Assembly: GCF_000764305.2 (NCBI RefSeq)
Contig: NW_025944962.1
Location: 69,515 to 133,514 of the forward strand
Reading direction: 5' to 3'
Source: Hyalella azteca
Taxonomy: Eukaryota > Arthropoda > Malacostraca > Amphipoda > Hyalellidae
Length of the DNA stretch: 64,000 nucleotides
Shown here piece by piece: positions 48,125 to 57,625 of the stretch (within the stretch, counting starts at the first letter, position 1; each line of letters begins with the position of its first letter). The translations under genes and the position numbers were made by a program. The notes beneath the pieces are model-generated. The model saw only the letters and a program-made list of their open reading frames with translations, searched no databases and had not been told where the DNA came from.

Positions 48125-48575
48125 GAAGAAGAAAAACCAAAACAAGATGCAAATTTACTTCAGTTGAAGATGAAGTTGAGATGATGTTAGAGTTTGATGG
48201 GCAGAGCGAAAACTTTTCTAATTTGGAAGAATACTGCAAGAATAAAAAGGCATTTAACTTTTCACATGCCAAATGATGAAGAAGCACAAGTTGAGTTGAA
48301 CCCTCAATGAAGACTTTGCTGTTGATAACTATATATATGGGGTTGTTTAATATAATGAACAGAAATACACTGGCAAAATTATCGGTTTATCTTAAGAAGG
48401 ATATCAGTTGAATGCATGGAAAAGAAACTCAAGTTTTGGCGCTGGCCAGAGAAACAAGATTACTTGCACGACTCATGACTGGGCGGATGCTCTTCTGAAG
48501 ATAAATCCTCCAAAAATAGCCTCAGAGGGGAACTAGTTCTATGTACCAGAACTTAGCAACCATGTGTGATGTGAA
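48125..48575 (+). pseudogene. Remnant coding exon with a WP-motif tail domain (unit 1)
   Basis: Frames broken by shifts and stops read DEVEMMLEFDGQSE and NEDFAVDNYIYGVV, then YNEQKYTGKIIGL, FWRWPEKQDYLHD (in another frame), and ADALLKINPPKIASEG and FYVPELSNHV. The order (V..Y....Y.G.I, then F.WPE..D, then LL.I.PP, then FYVPEL) resembles a small C-terminal module I associate with arthropod repeat-encoded or uncharacterised proteins. I cannot name a family. The same region in unit 2 (60636-61060) is less damaged. A possible polyadenylation signal, AATAAA (48670-48675), follows. Confidence 0.35.
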
Positions 48576-49204
48576 ATTCTGTTTTCTACATTTTAAATAC
48601 AATGTTTCTCACTAAAATGACACTTGTTTCATTCATCACATTTTTTAACATTTTATGTAAATTTTTGCAATAAAAGAGGGAAAAAGCAAACAAGGTAGTC
48701 TATCTAGTAGTATTTTTATCTGGTCTAAAGTACGGTGGCAAAGTTTCCTTAACCAAAAAATTAAAGCAACTCGTGATTATACTACAAAGTGAATGTGAGG
48801 TCTCAATGTGGATTTAATTTATTGATTACAAAATTTGCTTACTCACAAAGATTCATTAAAAATGAACGATCTGTCCCGCTCTCTTCGTATTAAGTAAGAT
48901 CCCATATAGATCAGTGCCAAGGAATTCAGGTTCGATTAATGATAAGATGAAATGAAACCCTCAAAACTAAACTGACAATTACCGAGTTTGCCTGCTCGTA
49001 GGCCATATATAAGGCTGGATGTGACGACGAGGGGCAGCTCTTGGAAACGCACGGCCTAGGAAGAAGTCATATGACGGTCTGTGAGACTGTGGCTAGTGAT
49101 TGCGGTAGTGGTAGTTACTGACAACCAGCCTCGTAGGGACGAGAAGTAAGATTTGTTCTTGCTAGGACGAAGCAAAGCTTTTCCAGAGCGACGGACAATA
49201 GCAA
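48576..49204. other. Conserved non-coding part of the duplication
   Basis: Collinear with 61060-61690. Contains the TATA-like box annotated separately, but no recognisable gene. Confidence 0.5.
49006..49013 (+). promoter_or_regulatory. TATA-like box, conserved between units
   Basis: TATATAAG within CTGCTCGTAGGCCATATATA. The same 23-bp context is unchanged in unit 2 at 61464-61493, although the sequence around it has diverged. A transcript start would fall near 49040, just before the ~47-bp repeats. No downstream protein is recognised. Confidence 0.35.
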
Positions 49205-49520
49205 GTGAAACCTGCCAAGAGATCTGACAAGCCGATACCGATCCGAGATATGCGAGGCCTGCCAGGAGATCCGACAAGCGACCCCACCACGATATAAGGA
49301 AGATCTGCCAAGAGATCCGACAAATTGACTTAACTACGAGATGAGGGAGACCTGCCAAGATATCCAACAAGCTGAGATCGATATGACCTGCCAAGAGAGC
49401 CAATGATCTGACCTCACTACGAGACAAGTAAGGCCTGCTAAAATATCCGACAAACTGACCTAACTACGAGAAAAGGGAGACCTGCTAAGAAATACAAGCC
49501 GACCTCGCTACGAGATAAGC
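49205..49520. repeat. ~47-bp minisatellite (unit 1)
   Basis: About 6-7 copies of a unit with GACCTGCCAAGAGATCCGAC, AAGCCGACCT and CACTACGAGATAAGG. It is paralogous to 61690-62015. Minus-strand open frames here are repeat by-products. Confidence 0.9.
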
Positions 49521-50824
49521 AGTCACCGAGCCAATGATCGACCGGCCGACGACATCGAGCGATACAAGTCGCAATAAGCTGGTAACAATACAGCAAGAAG
49601 GTCTCGGAGCAAGGAGAAGCCAAGCCCTGTTTCCACCGCCGCGCGTACACGTGGGAGTAACGTTGTTGCCTTCTCCGGAGACAGCCTTCTCACGCCGTAG
49701 CTCACTGGACGGGCTCCGTTGTTAGGGTAAGCCCATATGGGCATCAGAGGCGAATAATATTGTGTCGGTGCTTGACACACAATTCAGTTGTCTGTAAAAC
49801 GTTCCATGGGTTTGCAGGCTCCTTCTAATGTTAACCGTCAAAAATAAAACGAGAACATTTTTACGTGCCAAATAAATCAGCTCGAGCCAATTATAAACTT
49901 GGCGTGAAAGCGTCAAAGTCCCGATTTATCAATATGATGTACTATTTAAGTACCATAATCATAATGTGGAAGGAAGACCTGCTCTTTTAATTAATAAAAG
50001 CTGCAGAGTCTTGATATTTATGCGCGTGCATACGCGTAAATTGCTAGCTTTTCAAGCTGCTTATAAGCTTGATCTTCAAACACAGGACGAGTGAGCCTAA
50101 GAAAAAAATATTGTGAAGGCCAGCAAATTTTCCGAACGACAGTTCAAATAAATTACGAGAAGCTTTTTTGTGAGTCAAAAGTTTTCATATATGCCAAGAC
50201 GATTAAAAATAAAAAATTTTTGGTAAATTTTGTTTTTTATATTTGAAATCAAGACACAGGAGAACACGAATAATATTCTGTTCCCGATTGCAACATTTTA
50301 CAACGAACAGAAACGGAGAGGTAACATGAATATCGGTCCCATCAGATTTCTTCAATGCATGTAGAGTTAAAATGAAGCATACTGTAATCACGGTTTCTAT
50401 GTCTGTCATAAGATGGAATAGCTAATTACAAGTAAGCAGCCATCCGTCATATATGTACGATACACATGCATTCTTGGATTTGGAGCGTACCGTGTGTTCT
50501 CTCGGGTTTTGGAAACATTATGACGAAAAAAGGTAACCAAGTTAGCGGTAATGGAATATGTTACCGATATACATTATATTATTGTTATCATGATTTTCAC
50601 TCAATTATAATCACTCATAAGCAGAACACCACTGGTCAGGTTGAACGAAGTCTCCTATATGCTACACGCGTAGCTGCTCCGGTACTTGAGGTCAACTCGG
50701 AATTCTGAACCAGTCTTTCCCAGGCTGTGTCTTCCACTGCATGATGAATACTAAATAATTTAATGGATATAAGGAACTAATTCGACAATCTCGGCGATAT
50801 ATACATGAACTTGATGTTAAAGTG
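49521..50824. other. Conserved non-coding part of the duplication
   Basis: Collinear with 62016-63490. A minus-strand frame (50203-50409) has a similar counterpart at 62725-62910, but the similarity only follows the duplication and no domain is recognised. Confidence 0.5.
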
Positions 50825-51552
50825 TATATAACACAGTGTTAAAACAGCGAACTTGATGTTAAATCGTATTATAGCTTTAAGTTAGAAATCATAGCTCAAT
50901 CTGGTCCTGGAAAGGCGATTTAGAGGGAAACTTTTCCTCGCGGAAATAAATATGTGAACGATTTCATTTCTAATTACTGAGCTTATAAGTGAGTTAAAGG
51001 ATTACATTTACGGCCTCGATAGATTCCAGAACTTATATTTCTAAATGTCCAGAGCTTCAAAGCATTTGGGTTTCGAAAACGTGGTAGGTAGTTTCGGTCA
51101 AGAATACTGATGTAAATATTTTGTACATTTAGAGATGGTGAGCGGAAAACGCAGAATAACATTGATTAAAACATCACTTCCACTGCGACTTCTACGCTAA
51201 TATTTTCAGTACAATCAATTAATGCCCTAAGCAACGCTGATTAGAACGATTGGTGAAATGTCAGCTTGGGTGACGTTTACGTTACTCAAGTTACCGCTGT
51301 CATTGCAGAGAATATTGATAGTTATACGGTCACTACACCCTCGTGAGGTGGCAGCACACTAGTAAAAAGGATAAATATACACTATTCAAGTCGTAGGAAT
51401 ATCAATCACTTTATAACAAACCAGGATAATTGTACCTGTTGCTCACAAAGTCTGTTCGTACTTATCGTACAAACAAACGAGAGCTTCTGTTGTACAGCAA
51501 CATCAATTTTTCATATGCGGTATACATAAGCCTGAGTTTCCTAAATCTTATT
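50825..51552. repeat. Segmental repeat X, copy 2 (holds the empty site)
   Basis: Direct, diverged copy of 40130-40810 plus 43293-43395, uninterrupted. The site corresponding to the TIR element insertion is at 51451-51452. The repeat stops dead at the N (51553) and adapter, where copy 1 continues as CTTATAAGCTAGATG. Confidence 0.9.
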
Positions 51553-51573
51553 NTAGATGTGTATAAGAGACAG
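51553..51573. other. Tn5/Nextera mosaic-end adapter embedded in the assembly
   Basis: AGATGTGTATAAGAGACAG at 51555-51573 is the exact 19-bp Tn5 mosaic end used in Nextera libraries. It is preceded by N and T, as in the middle of a mate-pair junction adapter. This is library sequence, not genome. The sequences on either side may have been joined falsely. Confidence 0.97.
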
Positions 51574-52291
51574 GTGTGGTCTCCTCAACACGAATATCAG
51601 CAACCAGTTCTTCATTGCTGGTGAAGAATAGATCCAGGATATTATGTTCTCTTGTTGGCACCAGAACCTGTTGGCTTAGCAAGTGCTCCCTAGCGAATCG
51701 AAGTAGTTGTGTTGCCTGGTTTCTGGTTTTATTTCTGCGCCGTTCTACACAGTCCAAGTTTGGCCACCGTATGTGTGGTAGGTTAAAATCTCCCGCAACC
51801 ACAATATTTGGAGAAGGTTCCCCTAAGTTGGCTACCTCTGTTTCTATTTTATCGAGAGTTTCATTGAATTTTTCAGGCGGGCAGTCAGGTGGTCGGTATA
51901 CGATAGCTATGCACAGATGGAGATGGAGAATGTATAGTATAACATGTTCCACATATCCATTGGAGCCTAAAAGCAGGGGAACTGTTTTTGCCGCGAGGAA
52001 GTTTCTGAGGTAGACTATAACGCCTCTTTTTCTTCTCCCTTCTTTTCGATCTGCTCGGTAATGTTAAAAGCCTTTCATCTCGATTTCTCTATCTTGAATA
52101 TCTTCTCTTAGGTGTGACTCGGTTAAGGAAAGCATGATTATTCCTTCTGTCTCAGCAATTTCTTTAAGTACGCCGATCTTGTGGCGTTTTCTTCTTGGGA
52201 AGAGTCCCTCTATGTTAGCTATCATTATGCTAGACTCTTCCCTTCCTTGCGTCCTTAGTTGCTGTGACACTGCACTGTTGCGTGCTTGCAT
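51574..52291 (-). pseudogene. LINE endonuclease (EEP domain), cut by the adapter
   Basis: One minus-strand frame from the ATG at 52291 to the adapter gives about 239 codons of an apurinic-like endonuclease domain of a CR1/L2-like non-LTR retrotransposon. It reads MIANIEGLFPRRKRHKIGVL, then IIMLSLTESHLREDI with the catalytic Glu, RRKRGVIVYLRNFL, AIVYRPPDCPPEKF, NIVVAGDFNLPHIRWP, LVPTREHNILDLFFTS. A single TAA (52064-52066) interrupts an otherwise continuous frame, so the copy is young or carries an assembly error. The domain breaks at VEETTP before the final SDH motif because the adapter begins there, and no reverse transcriptase follows. The 5' leader lies at 52292-52520 and abuts CCTAACCTAACC. 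Confidence 0.82.
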
Positions 52292-52520
52292 TTAACACAG
52301 CCTGGAGTCTTCGCGACTTTTGAAAATAAGCGCCCGACATAACAGCGCCTTTACGTCACAGCCACTGCTTCATCGCGCTCTACTTCACAGGCAGTAGCGC
52401 AAACCGCCGTCCCTATAACGCCATGCCCCGGCTCTCCCCCTTCGCAGCCAGCAGAAGGCTTTTCTCGTTGCCCGATCAGTAATGCGCCTGGCGCGATTGA
52501 GGGACCTAACCTAACCTGTG
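52292..52520 (-). mobile_element. GC-rich 5' leader of the LINE, abutting telomere-type repeats
   Basis: On the minus strand this runs from GGTTAGGTTAGG directly into TCCCTCAATCGCGCCAGGCG, then GGAGAGCCGGGGCATGGCGT and CGCTGTTATGTCGGGCGC, and into the endonuclease ATG. A near-identical leader in the opposite orientation lies at 56325-56572, also starting at TTAGGTTAGG. A third, shorter copy lies at 56238-56325. Confidence 0.75.
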
Positions 52521-52619
52521 GAGTAGGACCTGTTGATAATTGACTATTTGATTCAGTAGGCTGTGGAGTGAGGTAGGTGTTGCTTAAACTTGGTGTGGGG
52601 AGATGACTCAGTTACCTGT

Positions 52620-52771
52620 TCGGCAGGAGCGGCTCACTTTCTGTGTGCCTACAGCCAGCGAAGCGGACGCTAAACTTATACTCTCCACTTTTGATTCGGC
52701 AGGAGCGGCTCACTTTCTGTGTGCCTACAGCCAGCGAAGCGGACGCTAAACTTATACTCTCCACTTTTGAT
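52620..52771. repeat. Exact 76-bp tandem duplication
   Basis: Two adjacent copies, 52620-52695 and 52696-52771, starting TCGGCAGGAGCGGCTCACTT, with no differences seen. Perfect identity in a region where everything else has diverged points to a very recent duplication or an assembly slip. Confidence 0.93.
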
Positions 52772-55308
52772 ATGCTGCTGCTGTATAATCACGTACAGGG
52801 GGGTTTGAGGTTAAAGTTTTCACTCGAGCCATTTTTCGCAGGAGCTCACACGATAGAATCTCATGAAAATTGGCACAGACACGTACGCATATTTTTTCTA
52901 GCAAACCATCTTGTCGGGTTTCCGAAATTCTCACTCCTTCCCCCCAAAAATCCCCAAAAAAGGGGAAAATTTGGTCAAAAAATGACCTAAAATGAGATTG
53001 CGGAAACGATCATAGCTCATAAAGTTGCGAACTCAGAGCAATGCGCTTGATTTTAAACGAAAGGTAAAGGATTGGAGTGTGTTTGGGATTTCAAACGATT
53101 TTTTGTCGGGTCAAAACTTCATCCCTAAATTGGGGGTCAAATTTGACTCTGAAAAAATTGTTTTCGGCCACTTTTCGGTGGTTTTTAAACTCTCGCGGCC
53201 AAACCGTAAACATTTTTGCCATAGTAAATGAAAGAAAAAGATGCGCCTTGTTGAGACAAACACACTGGTGAAAACGGATTTCGGAAAAGTTCAAAACTCA
53301 CAAAGTTGTGAGCGAAACTTTGATCAACTTTGATAAACTTTTTACCAACTTTTTCACTTTTTTCTTCATAACTCTACGGAAAATTTTTGTGTATTTTTTC
53401 AACAACCCTAACAAAAAAGAACAAGTCTTTGCCTTTAATTTGGACCCTGTTTCATGATCCTAGCTTCTATAGAGATCGAGATATGATTTTTCAAAGTAGA
53501 CAATAATTGACAAAATTTTCGTCCAAATCGCCTTATTCCGGGCGCTGCTCTGAACGTGTTCTACGAGTTTACTTTTAAGACTATTGTGCAAGCTGCGTAA
53601 TTTTAGGAAGCTTTCTGAAAGTTGGTATCGACAGAGGATAAAATTGCGCTAATTACTGCCTATTTAACTCATTTTCAAAAAAAGTATTTCTATATTAGAA
53701 ATTTAACGATCAAAAATAAACCGAGATTCGGTTCTGCTCACTTCTAAAATACTCTATTAGGCACTTATTTTTTTAAGTTAGACACTCCATTCATATATGG
53801 TTATTCACTTCAGCTCTTTAGCATTAATATTACGAAAAAAACTTCTCATATGTACCGTTAAAAATCGTTTAAATGAAGCAATACAATTGCTCCCTACCAT
53901 TTATCTGTAGTCCTTGGGCCCAAACGAGAAGGCCCCTCATCTCAAATGTTTTGATTTTTAAAGGTCTTATAACTCGGTATAGACCAAGATTGAAGAAAAT
54001 TTACGCAAATAATCATTAGAAGAAAACTAAAATACTCTCTGGGCGGCCCCGGGGGGCCGCCCGGCCCCCCTTTTTGCAAATATTTGTAAGATTAAAGAGT
54101 TCCGTGACAATTCCTCCTTAGCCCGTATCTTAGAGAATTCTTGATTTATTTACATTGCGGAAGAAACAACTGTCGATTCAAGTGGCGGATGAGCATGTTT
54201 CGGGGCAGATTATCACAAATTTTCCCTATATATTAATTTAAGGAAGTTATTAAAGCCTGGAAACGTACTTTCATCACTATTTTTTACTTCTGAAGCTTCT
54301 CCGGTTCTACATTTCGACAGTCCACCTCAAACGACGCTCCGTTTTCTTCGCGACAGTGAATTGAATCATGGATAAACTATACTAGTTCAACCGTGTTGCT
54401 AAGTCAAAAGTCAAAAGTTTACATAATATAATGTCGAATAATATTCATTCTCCCGATAAAACCCTCAATCTTAGTATGAGAAGGTATTTTTCAAGAAAAT
54501 ATTTTTTAAATTTCAATGTTAACTGAAAACTGCAATTAATAATTAATTCATTTAGTATGGGTTATTCCTAAATGAAAATTGACATTCCAGACACAAACAC
54601 AAACTATATTTTACCCATTTTTCTTTCATTTTTGTTTAAATTAGGAGTTATTGCGCCCTACTTTACAGTTTGGCCTTGATAATCTCACCATGATATACTG
54701 AAATTGAGAAATTACAATCTTGTGAATCGAGTGTATCTCAGAAATAGCGTGAGATCTAATTAAATACATTTTCTTTAAATAATGTTCAATCATAAAATGT
54801 CCATTAATACTTTTCTGAATCTAAATTGAAGTTTATACTTTATTAATAAATTTATATATTTATACTAAATTGAAGTCCACCACTGCGTCCAATACAGATT
54901 TTTCGTAGGGGATTATTCTTAACTGCGATTTTTTGCTTTTTTAAGGTCTTTTAACTCGGTAGCGTACATCATTGAAGGAAATTCAAACAAATTACAAATA
55001 AAATAAAACAAAAATTCCCTTTTTATGGCCCCGAGTGTTGAGCTCAGGGCCCTGGCGTTCCCTCGATTTCTGCCGTCAAACAAGATTTCAAGTAGAATTT
55101 CGCTCAAGCCGTATTGCGACGTATGATGACCATCGGTGTCATGGAGTAGGCAGCGCTCGCAAATGCGACTAGTAAGTTGAGAAACTGGTACCACAAGAAG
55201 CTTTGAAGCTGTGTTTTTTGCAACCATCGACTGAGTACTTAAACTTTTTGCACTGTTACTTTGATAGAGGAAAACTGACACCCAGGTTATTGATGTTTGG
55301 AGTATTTA
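52772..55308. other. Non-coding stretch with a GC-rich palindrome and a diverged internal repeat
   Basis: No gene recognised; open frames of 60-120 codons have no known domain. Within it, 54041-54062 (GGGCGGCC, CCGGGG, GGCCGCCC) is a perfect 8-bp-stem GC hairpin followed by GGCCCCCC, very unlike the AT-rich surroundings. Two segments, about 53950-54070 and 54930-55045, share AAGGTCTTATAACTCGGTA-like starts and GGCCCCGRG-like ends, suggesting two copies of an unclassified repeat. Confidence 0.45.
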
Positions 55309-55365
55309 GGCCAGAGTTCGCATTTCCAGCACGTTCAGTGAGTGTTGGAAATGCGAACTCTGGCC
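55309..55365. repeat. 24-bp hairpin
   Basis: The left arm 55309-55332 (GGCCAGAGTTCGCATTTCCA plus GCAC) pairs with 55342-55365 with one G-T position. The loop is GTTCAGTGA. It may be a palindromic transposon relic. A small-RNA hairpin is possible, but the stem is short for an animal pre-miRNA. Confidence 0.85.
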
Positions 55366-55489
55366 ACAATCATGCACGGAATCGGAATAGAATAGGTAGG
55401 AAATTAAACATGTCGTAAAGTATACGTCATTTGCTGAGGTTAGGTTCAAGCCAGGAACAAGTTCCTATGGCGACAATCACATAGGGTGG

Positions 55490-55712
55490 TTAGGTTGCGG
55501 TTGATTAGGGTAAGGCAAAGTTAGTTCAGGCTAGGTTAGGTTAGGTTAGGATAGGTTAAGTTAGGTTAGTTCTTGTTGGGTCAGGTAAGGTTAGGCAAGG
55601 TAAGGTTAGGAGAAGTAGGGTTAGGTGAGGTAGGATTAGGTTAGGACAGGTTAGGTTAGGATATGTCAGTCTGTGTTCAGTTCGGTTCGGTTAGGTTAGG
55701 TTAGGGTTTTTT
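55490..55712 (+). repeat. Degenerate interstitial TTAGG (arthropod telomere-type) repeats
   Basis: Runs such as GGTTAGGTTAGGTTAGG alternate with variants (GGATAGG, GGTAAGG, GGCAAGG, GGTGAGG). TTAGG is the ancestral arthropod telomere repeat. The degeneracy and the sequence on both sides show an internal block rather than a chromosome end. Confidence 0.88.
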
Positions 55713-55904
55713 GGCTAGGTAAAACTAATGTAAGATTGAGATTAAACACTAGTGATACACACAGGAAAAGGCCACAATTGGGGGATTGTTGTGTGTCGTA
55801 GGAAATGTGTGGCAAGAAGATGAAGAGAGAAAAATAAAAAAAAGTAAAAAAAAGTTTAGCGGCTGATCTGGTTTATGAGCTAAATTTGTGGTGTAGGGCT
55901 GCGC
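55713..55904. other. Short spacer
   Basis: I see no feature, apart from an A-rich run near 55830-55860. Confidence 0.4.
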
Positions 55905-56237
55905 TCCTCAATGCATCCACTGGCTCCCTTTCGTCCAGCAGGCGAGTCCAATCATTCAACGTAGATAATAAGTTAGTGGTGCAGGATCTACCAGCAAGGA
56001 AACCATGTTGACAATCGGATATGAGATGGTGAGCAGTCGAGCAGTCCTATCCCTCACAACAGATTCCATTAGCTTACAAACAACACTTGTCAGACTGACA
56101 GGGCGATAGTTAACGGGGCTGCTTTTGTCACCTTTTTGAACAATGGTGTTACTTGAGCTTCTTTCCAGTCGGACGGCAAAGTTCGTTCGTTCAAGGTTTT
56201 TTGAAAGAATACTGTCAATGGGCCGGCCAGAACGGAC
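55905..56237 (-). pseudogene. LINE reverse-transcriptase fragment
   Basis: The minus strand, with two or more frameshifts, reads LAGPLTVFFQKTLNERTLPS, DWKEAQVTPLFKK, then KSSPVNYRPVSLTSVVCKLM and ESVVRDRTA, then DCQHGFLAGRSCTTNLLSTL and NDWTRLLDEREPVDALR. These are the N-terminal reverse-transcriptase blocks of a CR1/L2-like non-LTR element. The catalytic FADD region is not present. The fragment begins exactly where the leader palindrome ends (56238). Confidence 0.8.
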
Positions 56238-56575
56238 AAACCGCCGTCCCTATAACGCCATGCCCCGGCTCTCCCCCTTCGCAGACATAAGGCTTTCTTC
56301 AATTGCTGAGCAGTTGTGCGCCAGGTTAGGTTAGGTTAGGTCCCTCCATCGCGCCAGGCGCATTTCTGATCGGGCAACGAGAAAAGCCTTCTGCTGGCTG
56401 CGAAGGGGGAGAGCCCGGGCATGGCGTTATAGGGACGGCGGTTTGCGCTTCTGCCTGTGTAGAGCGCGTTGAATTAGTGGCTGTGACGTAAAGGCGCTGT
56501 TATGTCGGGCGCTTATTTTCAAAAGTCACGAAGACTCCAGGCTGTGTTTAATACAAGCACGCAACAGTTTGGCTA
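56238..56575. mobile_element. Head-to-head LINE leaders around a TTAGG core (palindrome)
   Basis: The arms 56238-56284 and 56398-56444 are 47-bp reverse complements with one mismatch (core CCGTCCCTATAACGCCATGC). The inner flanks are also distantly complementary. At the centre is GCGCCAGGTTAGGTTAGGTT and onward TCCCTCC. The right half continues as the full leader to 56572 and then departs from the 52.3-kb copy just at the start codon (ATACAAGCACGC for ATGCAAGCACGC). Two leaders thus point away from one short TTAGG run. Confidence 0.78.
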
Positions 56576-57116
56576 ATTGCCCACGGCTGTTGCTTCGGCG
56601 GCTTGATTTTATCTGGCTGATTGATTCATTTCCAGGAAAGGAAATGGCACCTTTGGCTTTAGGCACTTAATCACACAGGCTAATATGCCCTCTAGCGTGA
56701 TTACGAGCGGAGAGGAATAGATATTGAATTGTGGGCAAGGGCTATGCAGGGGTCTATACTGCGTCCCGTAAACATTAGGTCTGAACCCTTGGGAGTTGTT
56801 CGCCTAGTTAGTCAAATTAGAAAACGGAAACTGTAGGTTGTTGGGAGGATAGCCGGAGAGTCAGTTGGAAGAGACACGTGGCCCCAAATACAGAGATTCC
56901 TATAGCATCCTGATACGCTATCCTTTTACGTGTCCAGTGTTCCGAACGATTTAATCAACAAGCTTTAATCCAAGATGAACTTACGTTACATCACTTTGTA
57001 CACGGCTGTATAAACCTTGTTAACTTGCTTTCTGAATAAAATTATGAACTGAAACGCTTACAAGAGCCTTTTATAAATCCACTGTTATCGAATCAATAGT
57101 CAAACAACGCAATCAG
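56576..57116. other. Unique spacer
   Basis: No gene recognised. The beginning might be further LINE sequence after the leader, but no frame supports it. Confidence 0.4.
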
Positions 57117-57430
57117 TTAACGAACGATCACAATAGGCCTATATGCAGTGCCCCAGCTGATGCGGCAGCTGAGAGGCCCGACAGAGTCTCTCACAGACTT
57201 CACGAACAATGATGCTGGGTGATTTGTATTCCTTGGAGATAAACCATCTGTACAGTCTACTTGTGGATGGCTAAAGTCACCTACGATCAATGTATGCGAC
57301 CTAATGGAAGTCATGCTCGGCGAGAGGATGTTTATTACTTTATCATTATCAAAAGAACTGTTTGGTGATCTATACGCGATCCCTATATGGAGAGGCATTC
57401 ATTTAGAGAAAGTTCGTACCACACAATTTT
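57117..57430 (-). pseudogene. LINE endonuclease fragment upstream of the second glycosyltransferase copy
   Basis: The minus strand reads HIGIAYRSPNSSFDNDKVIN, then HTLIVGDFSHPQVDC and GLSPRNTNHPASLFVKSVRD. This is the middle of an EEP endonuclease, with the GDFN motif changed to GDFS. Preceding codons (57400-57430) fit the upstream strand VWYELSLNEC only with shifts. It ends where the segmental duplication starts, 195 bp before the glycosyltransferase acceptor and in the opposite orientation. Confidence 0.72.
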
Positions 57431-57625
57431 TAAGGACCACCAGGTTGTCCTGCACTTTTAGATCTATTAAAAAGAAATTGACTGCCTCTAAGATATCATA
57501 TTATGAAATCATTAATATCATCTCCCAAAATTAAGAACCTACCTTTTTTCAAAATAGTACAGTTAATAGATCAAATGCTCAACTACCTTTGTGGCATTTC
57601 CTGACTTTTTTTTATCTTATTGCAG

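Larger units (their letters stand above)
46160..50824. repeat. Segmental duplication, unit 1
   Basis: This unit is collinear with 57430-63490. In both, in order: intron 3' end, glycosyltransferase exon, LINE reverse-transcriptase remnant, 32-bp minisatellite, WP-motif remnant, TATA-like box, ~47-bp minisatellite, and long non-coding DNA ending AATTCTGAACCAGTCTTTCC and ATGATGAATACTAAATAAT. By eye, single-base differences and indels are spread throughout, so the copies are old paralogues rather than haplotypes. Unit 1 lacks about 950 bp of the reverse-transcriptase remnant and most minisatellite copies found in unit 2. Confidence 0.9.

Noticed and set aside
55490..55712. A chromosome end
   Set aside because: The TTAGG block is degenerate, short and flanked by other sequence on both sides.
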